Counted from the first letter of the stretch, positions 1 to 9,788 are shown. The stretch is DNA of 64,000 nucleotides from Micromonospora sp. NBC_01796 (GCF_035917455.1 NZ_CP109078.1:1922001-1986000), one strand, 5' to 3'. Program-made: numbers and translations. Notes: generated by a model not told the origin, from the sequence alone.

Positions 1-409
1 ACCCGCCGGCACCGGTGAGCCCGGTGCCCCGGCCGCCCCGACCGGGCGTACTGAGCAGGAGCATCGCCTTCGCCACCACACTGACCAGGTCGTGGTCGCC
101 GCCGGGCAGCAGTCCCCGACCGCCGGCCGCGATGACCGCCGCCGCGACGCCGGGTTCCTCCGCCCCGAGCAGCAGGATCGCCGCCCCGGGGGCGCGGGCC
201 AGCACCCGTCGGGTGAAACCCACGCTGTCCGGCCGGGTGAGCGCGGTGTCGACCAGCAGCACGTCGGCCGGGCGTTCGGCCAGGCGCAGCATCACCTCGG
301 GATCGGAGATCGCCGTACGCACCACGGCCGCCAGCCCGAGCCGGGCCGCGGCGGACGCGACGCTCTGCGCCGCGAGCGGTGTCCGGACACAGACGAGGAC
401 AGTACGCAC
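1..409 (-). CDS. BldM-like orphan response regulator, N-terminal part (cut by window edge)
   Basis: The visible 136 residues form a receiver-like alpha/beta domain beginning VRTVLVCVRTPLA. The start is GTG (407-409) with the strong ribosome site GGAAAGGAG just upstream. The Asp of LLVDTAL sits where a phospho-acceptor would be, but the acidic pair normally following the first strand is replaced by VCVRT, and the conserved Lys is not seen (GLLPGG). That makes classical phosphorylation doubtful. Divergent placement beside a WhiB3/WhiD gene and groESL matches the bldM-whiD neighbourhood of Streptomyces, so a BldM-type developmental regulator is inferred. The expected LuxR-type DNA-binding domain lies outside the window and cannot be checked. 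Confidence 0.7.
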   Translation of the reverse strand, partial: MRTVLVCVRTPLAAQSVASAAARLGLAAVVRTAISDPEVMLRLAERPADVLLVDTALTRPDSVGFTRRVLARAPGAAILLLGAEEPGVAAAVIAAGGRGLLPGGDHDLVSVVAKAMLLLSTPGRGGRGTGLTGAGG

Positions 410-748
410 GGTGGTCTCCTTTCCCCCTGACGAGCAGACCACGACCGCCACTGATCATGACGAGTTTCCGGCTGATGGAAAGCAAACTTTTTGCCCGTTC
501 CGGCTGGTTCCACGGACTTACCGCCCTGCTGGCGCCACCTGAGGCGGTCTGACCGGTGGCTCGCCGCGTCCGGACCGACGCCGGCGGGGACGGAAATGAT
601 CAGGTTCGGACGATCAGACACGTGTGATGGAACGGCGGGCTGGGTATGGCGGAACCGAGGCCGGAATCGGGCGTGTCAACGCGGCCCGCCGCCCGGACAC
701 CGGCCTTGGTCGAGTGTCCATCGCGGTGCCGCGGGAGGAGGGTTGCAG
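410..748. promoter_or_regulatory. Divergent promoter region, BldM-like gene / whiB3
   Basis: This 339-base gap separates two divergent regulator genes and must hold both promoters. It is more AT-rich near 440-495 than its surroundings. Ribosome sites are visible at both ends: GGAAAGGAG for the left gene and GGGAGGAGGG for whiB3. I see no convincing -35/-10 pair and no open reading frame with regulator-like content. Confidence 0.4.
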
Positions 749-1132
749 ATGTCGAACGTACGCAGACTGCCCGGACCCATCGTCGATCTGTGGGAATGGC
801 AACGGTTCGGGGCCTGCCGAGGGCGCGACACCGCGCAGTTCTTCCATCCCGATGGTGAGCGTGGGGCGTCCCGCAACCGCCGGGAGACGGGGGCGAAGAA
901 GGTCTGCGGGACCTGCCCGGTACGTGCCGAGTGCGCCGCGCACGCGCTGGCCGTACGCGAGCCATATGGCGTCTGGGGCGGGTTCAGCGAGTCGGAGCGG
1001 CTCCGGCTGCTCGCCGTCGGCTGGGAGGACCTCGCCGACCGGCGCCGTACCCGCGTCGACATCTCCCGCCTCGAGGCGCGCCTGGGCCGCCCCTTCCACT
1101 CCACCCTCCCCGCCCAACGCGCCGCCAGCTAA
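749..1132 (+). CDS. whiD: WhiB-family iron-sulfur transcription factor, WhiB3/WhiD type
   Basis: The 127-residue protein has the four cluster-ligating cysteines of the Wbl family: Cys23, Cys53, Cys56 and Cys62 (C..C-x2-C-x5-C). These are followed by the G[VI]WGG turn (GVWGG, 74-78) and a basic C-terminal region. The FFHPDGERG segment and the position beside groESL fit the WhiB3 (Mycobacterium) / WhiD (Streptomyces) branch, whose members bind a [4Fe-4S] cluster, sense redox or NO and work with the principal sigma factor. ATG 749 was chosen because GGGAGGAGGG lies at the right distance and the Wbl fold starts at once. Longer upstream extensions in this frame lack family similarity. Confidence 0.88.
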   Translation: MSNVRRLPGPIVDLWEWQRFGACRGRDTAQFFHPDGERGASRNRRETGAKKVCGTCPVRAECAAHALAVREPYGVWGGFSESERLRLLAVGWEDLADRRRTRVDISRLEARLGRPFHSTLPAQRAAS

Positions 1133-1142
1133 CCCCACCCCG

Positions 1143-1220
1143 GATCACCTCGTTGATCATGAAGTTAGCGACAGGAAATCGGCCAAAACCGTCGCTAACT
1201 TCATGATCAACGAGGTGATC
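1143..1220. repeat. Perfect 30-bp inverted repeat with 18-nt loop (intergenic hairpin)
   Basis: Arms 1143-1172 and 1191-1220 are exact reverse complements over 30 bases, and the arm contains CGTTGATCATGAAG. It lies between the convergent ends of whiB3 and the molybdopterin oxidoreductase gene, so it could terminate transcription both ways. The arm is far longer than needed for a terminator, which suggests a dispersed hairpin element. I have an impression of similar sequences in Micromonosporaceae intergenic DNA but cannot verify it here. Confidence 0.85.
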
Positions 1221-1259
1221 GACCGGTGCGCGGGGTGTGGGGGGTTAGGGGGTGCGGGG

Positions 1260-2972
1260 TTAGCGGACGGTCAGCTGGAGGGTGTGCCAGCCGGTGGCGC
1301 CGTCAGGGGCTACCGGGCGGGGTTGGCTGGGTTGGGTTTCGCCGGTGGCGTCGGTGGCGCGTACGCGGAGGGTGTGGTCGCCCTCCGTCGCCTGCCACTG
1401 CCAGGACCACTGCACCCAGGTGTCCACGGAGGCGGACGGGGCGAGCGTGGCCTGCTCCCACGGGCCGCCGTCGACCTGCACCTCGACCTGCTTGATCCCC
1501 CGGTGCTGCGCCCAGGCCACCCCGGCGACCGTGACCGGGCCGGGGGTGAGCCGGTTGCGCGACCGGGGCGTGTCGATCCGGGACTGGGTCTTGATCGGCC
1601 CCTCCGGCGACCAGCCGCGCGGCACCCAGTAGGCGTCGAAGTCGGAGAACCGGGTCAGTTCCAGCTCCACCACCCACTTGCAGGCCGAGACGTAGCCGTA
1701 CAGGCCGGGCACCACGACCCGGACCGGGAAACCGTGCTGGACCGGAAGCGGTTCGCCGTTCATGCCGACCGCCAGCATGGCGTCGCGCCCGTCGCGCATC
1801 AGCGCGGTCGGAGTGCCGCAGGTCCAGCCGTCGGCGGACCGGCCCACCACCTGGTCGGCGTCGTCGAGCGGCCCAGCCTCGTCGAGCAGGTCCTTCAGCG
1901 GTACGCCGAGCCAGCGCGCGTTGCCGATCAGGTCCCCACCGACCTCGTTGGACACGCAGGCGAGCGTGATGTCGCGCTCGATCAGCGGACGGGCGAGCAG
2001 GTCGGCGTAGTTCAGGGTGATCGGGTTGCGGACCCGGCCGTGGATGCGCAGTTGCCAGGTTCCCGGGTCGACCTGCGGCACCACCAGCGCGGTGTCGATC
2101 CGGTAGAACTGGGAGTTCGGCGTGGTGTACGGGGCCAGTTGCGCCAGCGACAGGTCGGCACCGGCCGGCACCGGTGGCGCCGGGCTGGCCGGGGCGGGCA
2201 GCGTCACCGCCGCCCGTGCGTCGGACACCCCGCGCCGGGTGGCGATCCAGCGCCCGCCGAAGCCGCTCAACGCCGCGGCCCCCAACGTCACCCCCACCCC
2301 GGTCAGGAACCGTCGCCGCCCCTCCGCGAAATCCTCCCGGTCGGCCAACTCCCGCCGCTCGGCCGCACCCCGATCCTCGACCGACTCCCGCCGCTCGGCG
2401 GCACCCTCACGTTCGGCGGCACCCTCGCGCCCGGCGGCACCCTCGCGCTCGGCCACCTCCCGAGCGCCGGTCAGGGATGGCACGGTGGATTCGACCAGGG
2501 GTGCGTCCGGCCAGGGAGCGGGGACCAGGACGGCGCGCAGCCGGCGGAGCACTCCGGCCGCGAGGGCGGCGCCGACCAGCGAGGGCAGTACGGCACCGGC
2601 GCCCGCACCCGGACGGGTCAGTGCCGCGATCGCCCCGACGAGGCCGAACAGGGCGATGCCGGCGTACCCGACCAGTGGGACGCGCAGGGTGCGTACGCCG
2701 ATCAGCGCGGCGAAGCCGGCCAGCAGTACGCCGGTGCCGACCAGCAGCGCGGTCTTGTCGTGTACGCCGAACACGTCGATCGCGAACTGCTTCAGCGGCT
2801 CGGGTACGAGGTCGACCACGACCCCGCCGACCGCGACGAGCGGAGCGGATCGCGCCCCGGTCAGTACGGCGACCAGCTCGGCCGAGCCGATCGCGACCGC
2901 GGCGGCGGCGATCCCGGCCAGTGCGCCGTACCTGCGCTGTTGGGTGCTCACCCGCCCAGTGTTGACGATCAC
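1260..2972 (-). CDS. Membrane-anchored molybdopterin-dependent oxidoreductase (sulfite oxidase superfamily)
   Basis: The 570-residue protein starts with about four hydrophobic segments (residues 10-150), then a basic low-complexity linker, then a second hydrophobic stretch headed by RRFLTGVGV (about 215) that resembles a Tat-type or anchor sequence. The catalytic part is an oxidoreductase molybdopterin domain. Cys339 in LACVSNEVGG is the expected molybdenum ligand. A C-terminal Mo-co dimerisation-like domain carries VEVQVDGGPW. The substrate is unknown; extracytoplasmic sulfoxide or sulfite chemistry is typical of the superfamily. Both GTG 2972 and GTG 2951 are possible starts and neither has a good ribosome site. 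It lies downstream of groEL but is separated by a hairpin. Confidence 0.85.
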   Translation of the reverse strand: MIVNTGRVSTQQRRYGALAGIAAAAVAIGSAELVAVLTGARSAPLVAVGGVVVDLVPEPLKQFAIDVFGVHDKTALLVGTGVLLAGFAALIGVRTLRVPLVGYAGIALFGLVGAIAALTRPGAGAGAVLPSLVGAALAAGVLRRLRAVLVPAPWPDAPLVESTVPSLTGAREVAEREGAAGREGAAEREGAAERRESVEDRGAAERRELADREDFAEGRRRFLTGVGVTLGAAALSGFGGRWIATRRGVSDARAAVTLPAPASPAPPVPAGADLSLAQLAPYTTPNSQFYRIDTALVVPQVDPGTWQLRIHGRVRNPITLNYADLLARPLIERDITLACVSNEVGGDLIGNARWLGVPLKDLLDEAGPLDDADQVVGRSADGWTCGTPTALMRDGRDAMLAVGMNGEPLPVQHGFPVRVVVPGLYGYVSACKWVVELELTRFSDFDAYWVPRGWSPEGPIKTQSRIDTPRSRNRLTPGPVTVAGVAWAQHRGIKQVEVQVDGGPWEQATLAPSASVDTWVQWSWQWQATEGDHTLRVRATDATGETQPSQPRPVAPDGATGWHTLQLTVR

Positions 2973-3011
2973 GGGGCGGACCGGTAGTGACGTGAACCTC
3001 GGGTGGACGCA

Positions 3012-3073
3012 AACCAGGGTAGATTCGCGCGGATTGGCGCTTGGTACGCCATTGACGCGGATCTACCCTGGTT
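3012..3073 (-). terminator. Probable groEL terminator hairpin
   Basis: The arms 3012-3029 and 3056-3073 pair over 18 bases with one G-T wobble and a 26-base loop. The hairpin sits 38 bases after the groEL stop in the direction of transcription. No T-run follows, which is usual in actinobacteria. Confidence 0.65.
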
Positions 3074-3110
3074 CGACGGTTACTACGGGTGTTGCGGTGT
3101 TACCGGGTGA

Positions 3111-4748
<1,638 letters not shown>

Positions 4749-4826
4749 TTACTCGGGTCCCTTCACACAGCACTGCCCCGGCCCGGCATGCCGGTCCGGG
4801 GCAGTGATCACTGATCGGTCAGATCA

Positions 4827-5141
4827 CTACTTCTCGATGACCGCGAGGACGTCGCGGGCGGAGAGTACGAGGTACTCCTCGCCGGCGTACTTAACCTCGG
4901 TGCCGCCGTACTTCGAGTAGAGGACCGTGTCGCCGACCTTGACGTCAACCGGGATCCGGTTGCCCTTGTCGTCGATGCGGCCCGGGCCGACGGAGAGGAC
5001 AGTGCCCTCCTGCGGCTTTTCCTTGGCGGTGTCGGGGATCACGATGCCCGACGCCGTGGTCGTCTCAGCCTCGTTCGCCTGGACCAGGATCCGGTCCTCG
5101 AGCGGCTTGATCGCAACCTTGGTCGCGGTAGTCACGGGCAT
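4827..5141 (-). CDS. groES: Co-chaperonin GroES
   Basis: The 104-residue Cpn10 has the expected beta-barrel sequence ([11 protein letters not shown]) and mobile-loop region ([11 protein letters not shown]). The start ATG 5141 follows CAGGAGGGT at good spacing. GroES caps the GroEL ring in the cytoplasm. It is the first gene of the groES-groEL operon. The promoter and two HrcA operator sites lie 135-207 bases upstream. Confidence 0.97.
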   Translation of the reverse strand: MPVTTATKVAIKPLEDRILVQANEAETTTASGIVIPDTAKEKPQEGTVLSVGPGRIDDKGNRIPVDVKVGDTVLYSKYGGTEVKYAGEEYLVLSARDVLAVIEK

Positions 5142-5275
5142 ACCCTCCTGGGGTACTGGTTTCTGTGCTGACCAGCAAGCCGGCCAGCGTCAATCTGCCA
5201 CATGCCACCGGGCGGGTCCGTCGTCGCGGGAGCCGGTCCGCCTGGCGTTTCAGCCACCGGACCGGAGCCCGGAAG

Positions 5276-5302
5276 CTGGCACCCTCAGACTGAGAGTGCT
5301 AA
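5276..5302 (-). promoter_or_regulatory. CIRCE operator 2 (HrcA site) over the groES transcription start
   Basis: CTGGCACCC-N9-GAGTGCTAA matches the CIRCE consensus TTAGCACTC-N9-GAGTGCTAA, with a perfect right half and a left half with three differences. It lies downstream of the -10 and overlaps the expected start of transcription. Confidence 0.75.
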
Positions 5303-5306
5303 CGGC

Positions 5307-5336
5307 AGGTTATGCCGGTGGCTAGCACTCCGTCAA
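5307..5336 (-). promoter_or_regulatory. groES promoter
   Basis: On the minus strand TTGACG (5336-5331) and TAACCT (5312-5307) are separated by 18 bases. The -35 lies within CIRCE 1 and the -10 lies between the two CIRCE elements, so HrcA bound to either site should block RNA polymerase. The leader would be about 160 bases. Confidence 0.7.
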
Positions 5337-5348
5337 GGAGAGTGCCAA
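5322..5348 (-). promoter_or_regulatory. CIRCE operator 1 (HrcA site) over the groES -35
   Basis: CTAGCACTC-N9-GAGTGCCAA differs from the CIRCE consensus at only two positions with exact spacing. HrcA represses groESL from such sites and releases them on heat stress. This is established for the family; binding here is inferred. Confidence 0.88.
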
Positions 5349-5492
5349 CATGGCGGCCGGCGTGTTCGGCGAAACCCCTTACCAGGACACCGGCGGACCG
5401 GCTCCGCCGCACCTTCCGGACGCCCCGCCGGTCCCACCAGCGATCGACGTGTACTGCCTCACATCCGGCGTGTGCTGCCTCACAATGACTCG

Positions 5493-6749
5493 ATGGACCT
5501 CGACCAGCTGGCCGCGCTGCGTACCCCGGTCGGGTTGACCGCGCTCGCCGCGGCGGCCGAGTTGGCCGGCGGTGACCCGCTGGCCGCCGCCACCGCGCTC
5601 CGGTCGGCGGGCCTGCCCGGCCCGCTCGCCGCCACCGCCCTCACCCAGGCCGAGCTGCGCCGCCGCGCGGTCGGCAAGTTCGGCCCGGCCGCCGCCGGGA
5701 TGTTCTTCACCCGCGCCGGCCTGGAGCAGGCCACCAGGGCGGTGGTCGCGGACCGGCGGGCGCGCCGGTTGCGGGCCGCCGGGGTGCGCACCCTGGCCGA
5801 CCTCGGTTGCGGCCTCGGCGCGGACGCGCTCGCCGCCGCCCGCGCCGGGATCAGGGTGTACGGGGTGGAGGCCGACCCGGCCACCGCCGCGCTGGCCGCC
5901 GCGAACGCGGAGGCGGCCGGGCTGGCCGGCTGTTTCACCGTCGAGTGCGCCGACGCCACGAGTTTCGACCTGACCGGGATGGACGCGGTCTTCTGCGATC
6001 CGGCCCGGCGCTCGACCGGCGGCCGGCGGATCTTCGACCCGGCCGCCTACTCCCCGCCGTGGGACTTCGTCCTCGGCCTGGCCCGGCGGGTCCCGTGCAC
6101 GGTGGTGAAGGTCGCTCCCGGCCTGGACCACGCGCTGATCCCGCCCGGCGCCGAGGCGGAGTGGGTCAGCGTCGACCGGGAACTCGTCGAGGCCGCCCTC
6201 TGGTGCGGCCCACTCGCCGGAACCCCCCGCCGCGCCACCCTGCTGCGAAACCCTGTGGCCGGGTCCGGCGGCCGAAGCGCCCCTGCCCAACGCTCGGGCG
6301 AGACCGAGGACGGCAGGGTCGGGGTGGCCGAGCTGACCGGGACCGGTGCCGTCGAGGCGCCGGTCGGCCCGATCCGGCGGTACGTCTACGACCCGGACGG
6401 CGCAGTGGTCCGGGCCCATCTCGTCGCCGAGTTCGCCCGCACCGTGGACGGCACACTCGCCGACCCGGACATCGCCTACGTGTACGCGGACACGCCGCTG
6501 CCGACCCCGTACGCCCGCTGTCTGGAGATCACCGACGTGCTGCCGTTCTCGCTGAAGCGGCTGCGCGGCCTGCTCCGGGTGCGCGGGGTCGGTCGGGTGG
6601 AGATCCTGAAGCGGGGTTCGGCGGTGGATCCGGAGCGGCTCCGGCGCGATCTGCGGCTCGCCGGCACCGAGCCGGCCAGCCTGGTCCTGACCCGGGTGGC
6701 CGGCGCGCCCACCGTGCTGGTCTGTCAGCCGGTGGCGCCGAACCGGTAG
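5493..6749 (+). CDS. Class I SAM-dependent methyltransferase with THUMP-like C-terminal domain
   Basis: The 418-residue protein has an N-terminal helical region, then a Rossmann-type SAM site (LADLGCGLGADALAAA, about 101-116) with acidic VEADPATA after strand 2 and a catalytic-like DPARR motif (about 169-173). The C-terminal 90 residues match the THUMP-like extension of actinobacterial proteins of this type (LPFSLKRLRGLLRVRGVG). RNA is the probable substrate by family; the exact target is unknown. ATG 5493 starts right at the conserved MDLDQLAALRTP; longer upstream extensions look random. It is divergent from groES across the CIRCE region. Confidence 0.82.
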   Translation: MDLDQLAALRTPVGLTALAAAAELAGGDPLAAATALRSAGLPGPLAATALTQAELRRRAVGKFGPAAAGMFFTRAGLEQATRAVVADRRARRLRAAGVRTLADLGCGLGADALAAARAGIRVYGVEADPATAALAAANAEAAGLAGCFTVECADATSFDLTGMDAVFCDPARRSTGGRRIFDPAAYSPPWDFVLGLARRVPCTVVKVAPGLDHALIPPGAEAEWVSVDRELVEAALWCGPLAGTPRRATLLRNPVAGSGGRSAPAQRSGETEDGRVGVAELTGTGAVEAPVGPIRRYVYDPDGAVVRAHLVAEFARTVDGTLADPDIAYVYADTPLPTPYARCLEITDVLPFSLKRLRGLLRVRGVGRVEILKRGSAVDPERLRRDLRLAGTEPASLVLTRVAGAPTVLVCQPVAPNR

Positions 6750-6752
6750 GGT
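6747..6752 (+). promoter_or_regulatory. Leaderless-type -10 of ybaK
   Basis: TAGGGT ends 7 bases before the GTG start of ybaK, and its TAG is also the stop codon of the methyltransferase. No ribosome site precedes the GTG, so transcription probably starts at or next to the start codon. Confidence 0.55.
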
Positions 6753-6759
6753 CCCGGCC

Positions 6760-7242
6760 GTGGCAGGTCAGGGGACCCCGGCAACGGCACTGCTGGTGAA
6801 GCAGAAGGTCGCGCACACCACCCACCCGTACGACGTGCCGGTGGAGTCGCCGCGTTACGGCGCGGAGGTGGCCGCGGCTCTCGGCGTGGACCCGGAGCGG
6901 GTGTTCAAGTCACTGGTCACCGAGGTCGACGGGGCGTTGACCGTGGCGGTCGTACCGGTCACCGGGGAGCTGGACCTCAAGGCGTTGGCGGCGGCGGTGG
7001 GCGGCAAACGGGCGGCGCTGGCCGACCGGACCCTGGCCGAGCGGACCACCGGTTACGTCCGGGGCGGGATCAGCCCGCTCGGCCAACGGAAACGACTACC
7101 GACCGTAATTGATTCGTCGGCGGAGAGTTTCTCTACTGTGTACGTCTCCGCCGGTCGCCGGGGCCTTCAGCTCCAGCTCGCACCGGCCGACCTGATCCGG
7201 CTGACCAGCGCGATCAGCGCCTCGATCGCCGCCGGGGCCTGA
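6760..7242 (+). CDS. ybaK: Cys-tRNA(Pro)/Ala-tRNA deacylase YbaK/EbsC
   Basis: The 160-residue YbaK/ProX-type trans-editing domain covers the whole protein. Visible features are VFKSLV (catalytic Lys region), GGKRAALAD and YVRGGISPLG, all typical of YbaK. The enzyme hydrolyses mischarged Cys-tRNA(Pro) in the cytoplasm. The start is GTG 6760. The gene follows the methyltransferase by 10 bases and probably has its own leaderless promoter. Confidence 0.92.
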   Translation: MAGQGTPATALLVKQKVAHTTHPYDVPVESPRYGAEVAAALGVDPERVFKSLVTEVDGALTVAVVPVTGELDLKALAAAVGGKRAALADRTLAERTTGYVRGGISPLGQRKRLPTVIDSSAESFSTVYVSAGRRGLQLQLAPADLIRLTSAISASIAAGA

Positions 7243-7695
7243 TCCGCGTACTGCCCACTATCGACCGACTTGCGGCTGCTTGCCGGTACTTGGTCAGCCA
7301 ATGACCGTCGTTGCGCTCTGTGCTTTTTCTTACACAAAATTGATAGCACTCGGCCGTACGGCGTGAGCCGACACCGACCCCCTTCGCGCCACGGTTCGGT
7401 CATTTGGCCCGCCGCATCCCGAACCGGGCGGCAAATCGGCACGATCCGCCCAGGCGATTCAGGCCCATGACGGGCGGGTGTCAGTCGCGTTGCTGAATTG
7501 TTATCGCAGGCAACAAAACTCGTGGCCTCGGCACTCTTGTGCCTCACCCCGCGAGCGCAATACGTTGCCGGACACAACAAAAGTACGTACGGCCCAATCT
7601 GAACACCCCTGCAGTGGCGGCGACCGCACCGAACTGACGCCGCACCACGCAACGACTCAGCGGACCGAACCCCACCCCCCGAAAGGACCCGAGCA
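7243..7695 (+). promoter_or_regulatory. Regulatory region upstream of the sugar ABC operon
   Basis: This 453-base stretch is clearly less GC-rich than its flanks and holds no convincing gene. It must contain the promoter for the substrate-binding protein. Near the gene it has two copies of CAACAAAA (7511-7518 and 7575-7582) and a short dyad GTTGC/GCAAC around 7490-7515, which are candidate binding sites for the ROK regulator encoded downstream. Assignment of the sites is speculative. Confidence 0.4.
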
Positions 7696-8790
7696 ATGCG
7701 CAAAGGGATCCTCACCATCGCCGCCGTGGGCCTGCTGGCCACCGGTGCCCTGACGGCCTGCGGCGACAGCTCCGACGACGCCGGCAGCGGCAGCGCCAAG
7801 ACCCCGAAGATCGGCGTGATCCTGCCGGACAGCGCCTCCTCCGACCGCTGGGAGACCGCGGACCGGAAGTACCTCGAAGAGGCGTTCAAGACCGCAGGCG
7901 TCGACTACGTCATCCAGAACGCCCAGGGTGACAAGTCGCAGTTCCAGACCATCGCGGACCAGATGATCACCGGTGGCGCGACCGCCCTGATGATCGTGAA
8001 CCTGGACTCCGGCACCGGTAAGGCCGTGCTCGACAAGGCGAAGTCGCAGGGCGTCGCCACCATCGACTACGACCGCCTCACCCTCGGCGGCTCGGCCCAG
8101 TACTACGTCAGCTTCGACAACGTCGCGGTTGGCAAGTTGCAGGGCGAGGGCCTGGTCAAGTGCCTGACCGACAAGGGCGTCAAGAACCCGGTCGTGGCCG
8201 AGCTGAACGGCTCCCCGACCGACAACAACGCCACGCTGTTCAAGAGCGGGTACGACTCGGTGCTCCAGCCCAAGTACGACTCCAAGGAGTACGTCAAGGG
8301 CCCCGACACCTCCGTCCCCGGCTGGGACAACGCCCAGGCGGGCACCATCTTCGAGCAGAACCTGACCTCGCAGGGTGGCAAGATCGACGGCGTCCTGGCC
8401 GCGAACGACGGCCTCGGCAACGCGGTCATCTCCGTGCTGAAGAAGAACAGCCTCAACGGCAAGGTCCCGGTGACCGGCCAGGACGCGACCGTCCAGGGCC
8501 TGCAGAACATCCTCGCCGGTGACCAGTGCATGACCGTCTACAAGGCGATCAAGCAGGAGGCGCAGGCCGGTGCCGAGCTGGCCATCGCGCTGGCGAAGGG
8601 CGAGAAGAAGGACACCGGCCAGACGGTCAAGGACCCCGAGGGCGGCCGTGACGTGCCGTCGGTCCTGCTGACCCCGAAGGCCATCGACAAGTCGAACGTC
8701 AAGGCGGTCATCGACGACGGCTTCGTCACCAAGGAAGAGCTGTGCACCGCGGCGTACGCCGCCGCCTGCACCGCAGCCGGAATCAGCTGA
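7696..8790 (+). CDS. Sugar ABC transporter substrate-binding lipoprotein (XylF-like)
   Basis: The 364-residue protein has a lipoprotein signal peptide with lipobox LTAC (Cys22), followed by a periplasmic-binding-protein type 1 fold of the ribose/xylose class (IGVILPDS, ALMIVNLDS, ANDGLGNAV, VPVTGQDAT). It captures a sugar outside the membrane and delivers it to the permease. ATG 7696 follows GAAAGGA. D-xylose or a related pentose is the likely ligand, inferred from resemblance to XylF and from the ROK regulator nearby; there are no xylose catabolic genes in the window. A hairpin separates it from the ATPase gene. Confidence 0.88.
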   Translation: MRKGILTIAAVGLLATGALTACGDSSDDAGSGSAKTPKIGVILPDSASSDRWETADRKYLEEAFKTAGVDYVIQNAQGDKSQFQTIADQMITGGATALMIVNLDSGTGKAVLDKAKSQGVATIDYDRLTLGGSAQYYVSFDNVAVGKLQGEGLVKCLTDKGVKNPVVAELNGSPTDNNATLFKSGYDSVLQPKYDSKEYVKGPDTSVPGWDNAQAGTIFEQNLTSQGGKIDGVLAANDGLGNAVISVLKKNSLNGKVPVTGQDATVQGLQNILAGDQCMTVYKAIKQEAQAGAELAIALAKGEKKDTGQTVKDPEGGRDVPSVLLTPKAIDKSNVKAVIDDGFVTKEELCTAAYAAACTAAGIS

Positions 8791-8819
8791 CCTCTGCTCT
8801 GACCCCGACCGGAGTCACC

Positions 8820-8855
8820 GTGCCCGTCCGCCGACCGTAGTCGGTGGACGGGCAC
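8820..8855 (+). terminator. Intra-operon hairpin between binding protein and ATPase genes
   Basis: The arms 8820-8835 and 8840-8855 pair over 16 bases with one wobble and a 4-base loop. Its place inside an ABC operon suggests partial termination or 3'-end protection, giving more binding protein than transporter. Confidence 0.65.
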
Positions 8856-8890
8856 ACCGGTTGACCCGACCGGGATGCCTGATCGGACCT

Positions 8891-8950
8891 TCGCGACCGG
8901 AGCCCCGCGAACGGACACCCCGCGACCGGAACACCCCGCGATCGGACACC
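8891..8950. repeat. Short degenerate tandem repeat upstream of the ATPase gene
   Basis: About four imperfect copies of a 15-16 base unit, CCCCGCGACCGGAAC and variants, fill the rest of the gap before the ATPase gene. No coding role is visible. Confidence 0.55.
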
Positions 8951-8969
8951 TGTGAAAAGGAGACCCACC

Positions 8970-9788
8970 GTGTCCGCGACACCCTTGCTGGAGCTGCGCG
9001 GGATCGACAAGAACTTCGGTCCCGTGCAGGTCCTGCGCGACGTCGCCTTCGCCGCATACCCGGGCGAGGTGACCGCACTCGTCGGCGACAATGGCGCCGG
9101 CAAGTCCACGCTGGTCAAGTGCATCAGCGGCATCTACCCCGCCGACGGTGGTGAGTTCATCTTCGACGGCAAGCCGGTGACCGTGAACAACCCGCGGGAC
9201 GCCGCCGCGCTCGGCATCGAGGTCGTCTACCAGGACCTCGCGCTCTGCGACAACCTCGACATCGTGCAGAACATGTTCCTCGGCCGGGAGAAGACCAGCG
9301 GTCTGGTCCTGGACGAGGTGACCATGGAGCGGATGGCCGCGGAGACCCTCGCCGGCCTGTCCGTCCGTACGGTGAAGTCGCTGCGCCAGCTCGTGGCCAG
9401 CCTCTCCGGCGGGCAACGGCAGACGGTCGCGATCGCCAAGGCCGTGCTCTGGAACAGCAAACTGGTCATCCTCGACGAGCCGACCGCCGCACTCGGCGTC
9501 GCCCAGACCGCCCAGGTGCTCGAACTGGTCCGCCGGCTGGCCGACAACGGGCTCTCGGTCGTCCTCATCTCGCACAACATGAACGACGTCTTCGCCGTCT
9601 CGGACCGGATCGCCGCGCTCTACCTCGGGCGGTCGGTTGCCCAGGTCAAGACCACCGACATCACCCACTCGCAGATCGTCGAACTGATCACCGCAGGACG
9701 CAGCGGTGATCTCGGCCTGCGGTCCGAGAACGGCGACAGCAGCGGCGCCGGTCACGCGGAACTCATCACCCCTGGAGCCGAGCAATGA
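8970..9788 (+). CDS. Sugar ABC transporter ATP-binding protein (XylG-like, single domain)
   Basis: The 272-residue protein has one complete ABC ATPase domain: Walker A GDNGAGKST, Q-loop VVYQDLAL, signature SLSGGQRQ, Walker B LVILDEPTA and H-loop SHNMNDV. Many sugar importers of this class have a double-domain ATPase; here there is one domain, as in the FrcA-like type. GTG 8970 was chosen because AAAAGGAGA lies 5-8 bases upstream. Its stop overlaps the permease start (ATGA). Confidence 0.9.
   Translation: MSATPLLELRGIDKNFGPVQVLRDVAFAAYPGEVTALVGDNGAGKSTLVKCISGIYPADGGEFIFDGKPVTVNNPRDAAALGIEVVYQDLALCDNLDIVQNMFLGREKTSGLVLDEVTMERMAAETLAGLSVRTVKSLRQLVASLSGGQRQTVAIAKAVLWNSKLVILDEPTAALGVAQTAQVLELVRRLADNGLSVVLISHNMNDVFAVSDRIAALYLGRSVAQVKTTDITHSQIVELITAGRSGDLGLRSENGDSSGAGHAELITPGAEQ

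Noticed and set aside
624-2987. Open plus-strand frame of 787 codons across whiB3 and the molybdopterin gene
   Set aside because: It runs antisense to a gene with clear domains, has Arg/Gly/His-rich shadow composition typical of GC-rich DNA and matches no family.
5294-5330. Reversed-order CIRCE formed by the inner half-sites
   Set aside because: GAGTGCTAA then CTAGCACTC is in the wrong order with an 18-base gap; each half belongs to a proper CIRCE with N9 spacing.
7167-7889. Minus-strand frame of 240 codons upstream of the sugar-binding protein
   Set aside because: It covers the promoter region and the signal peptide of a real gene and shows no domain.
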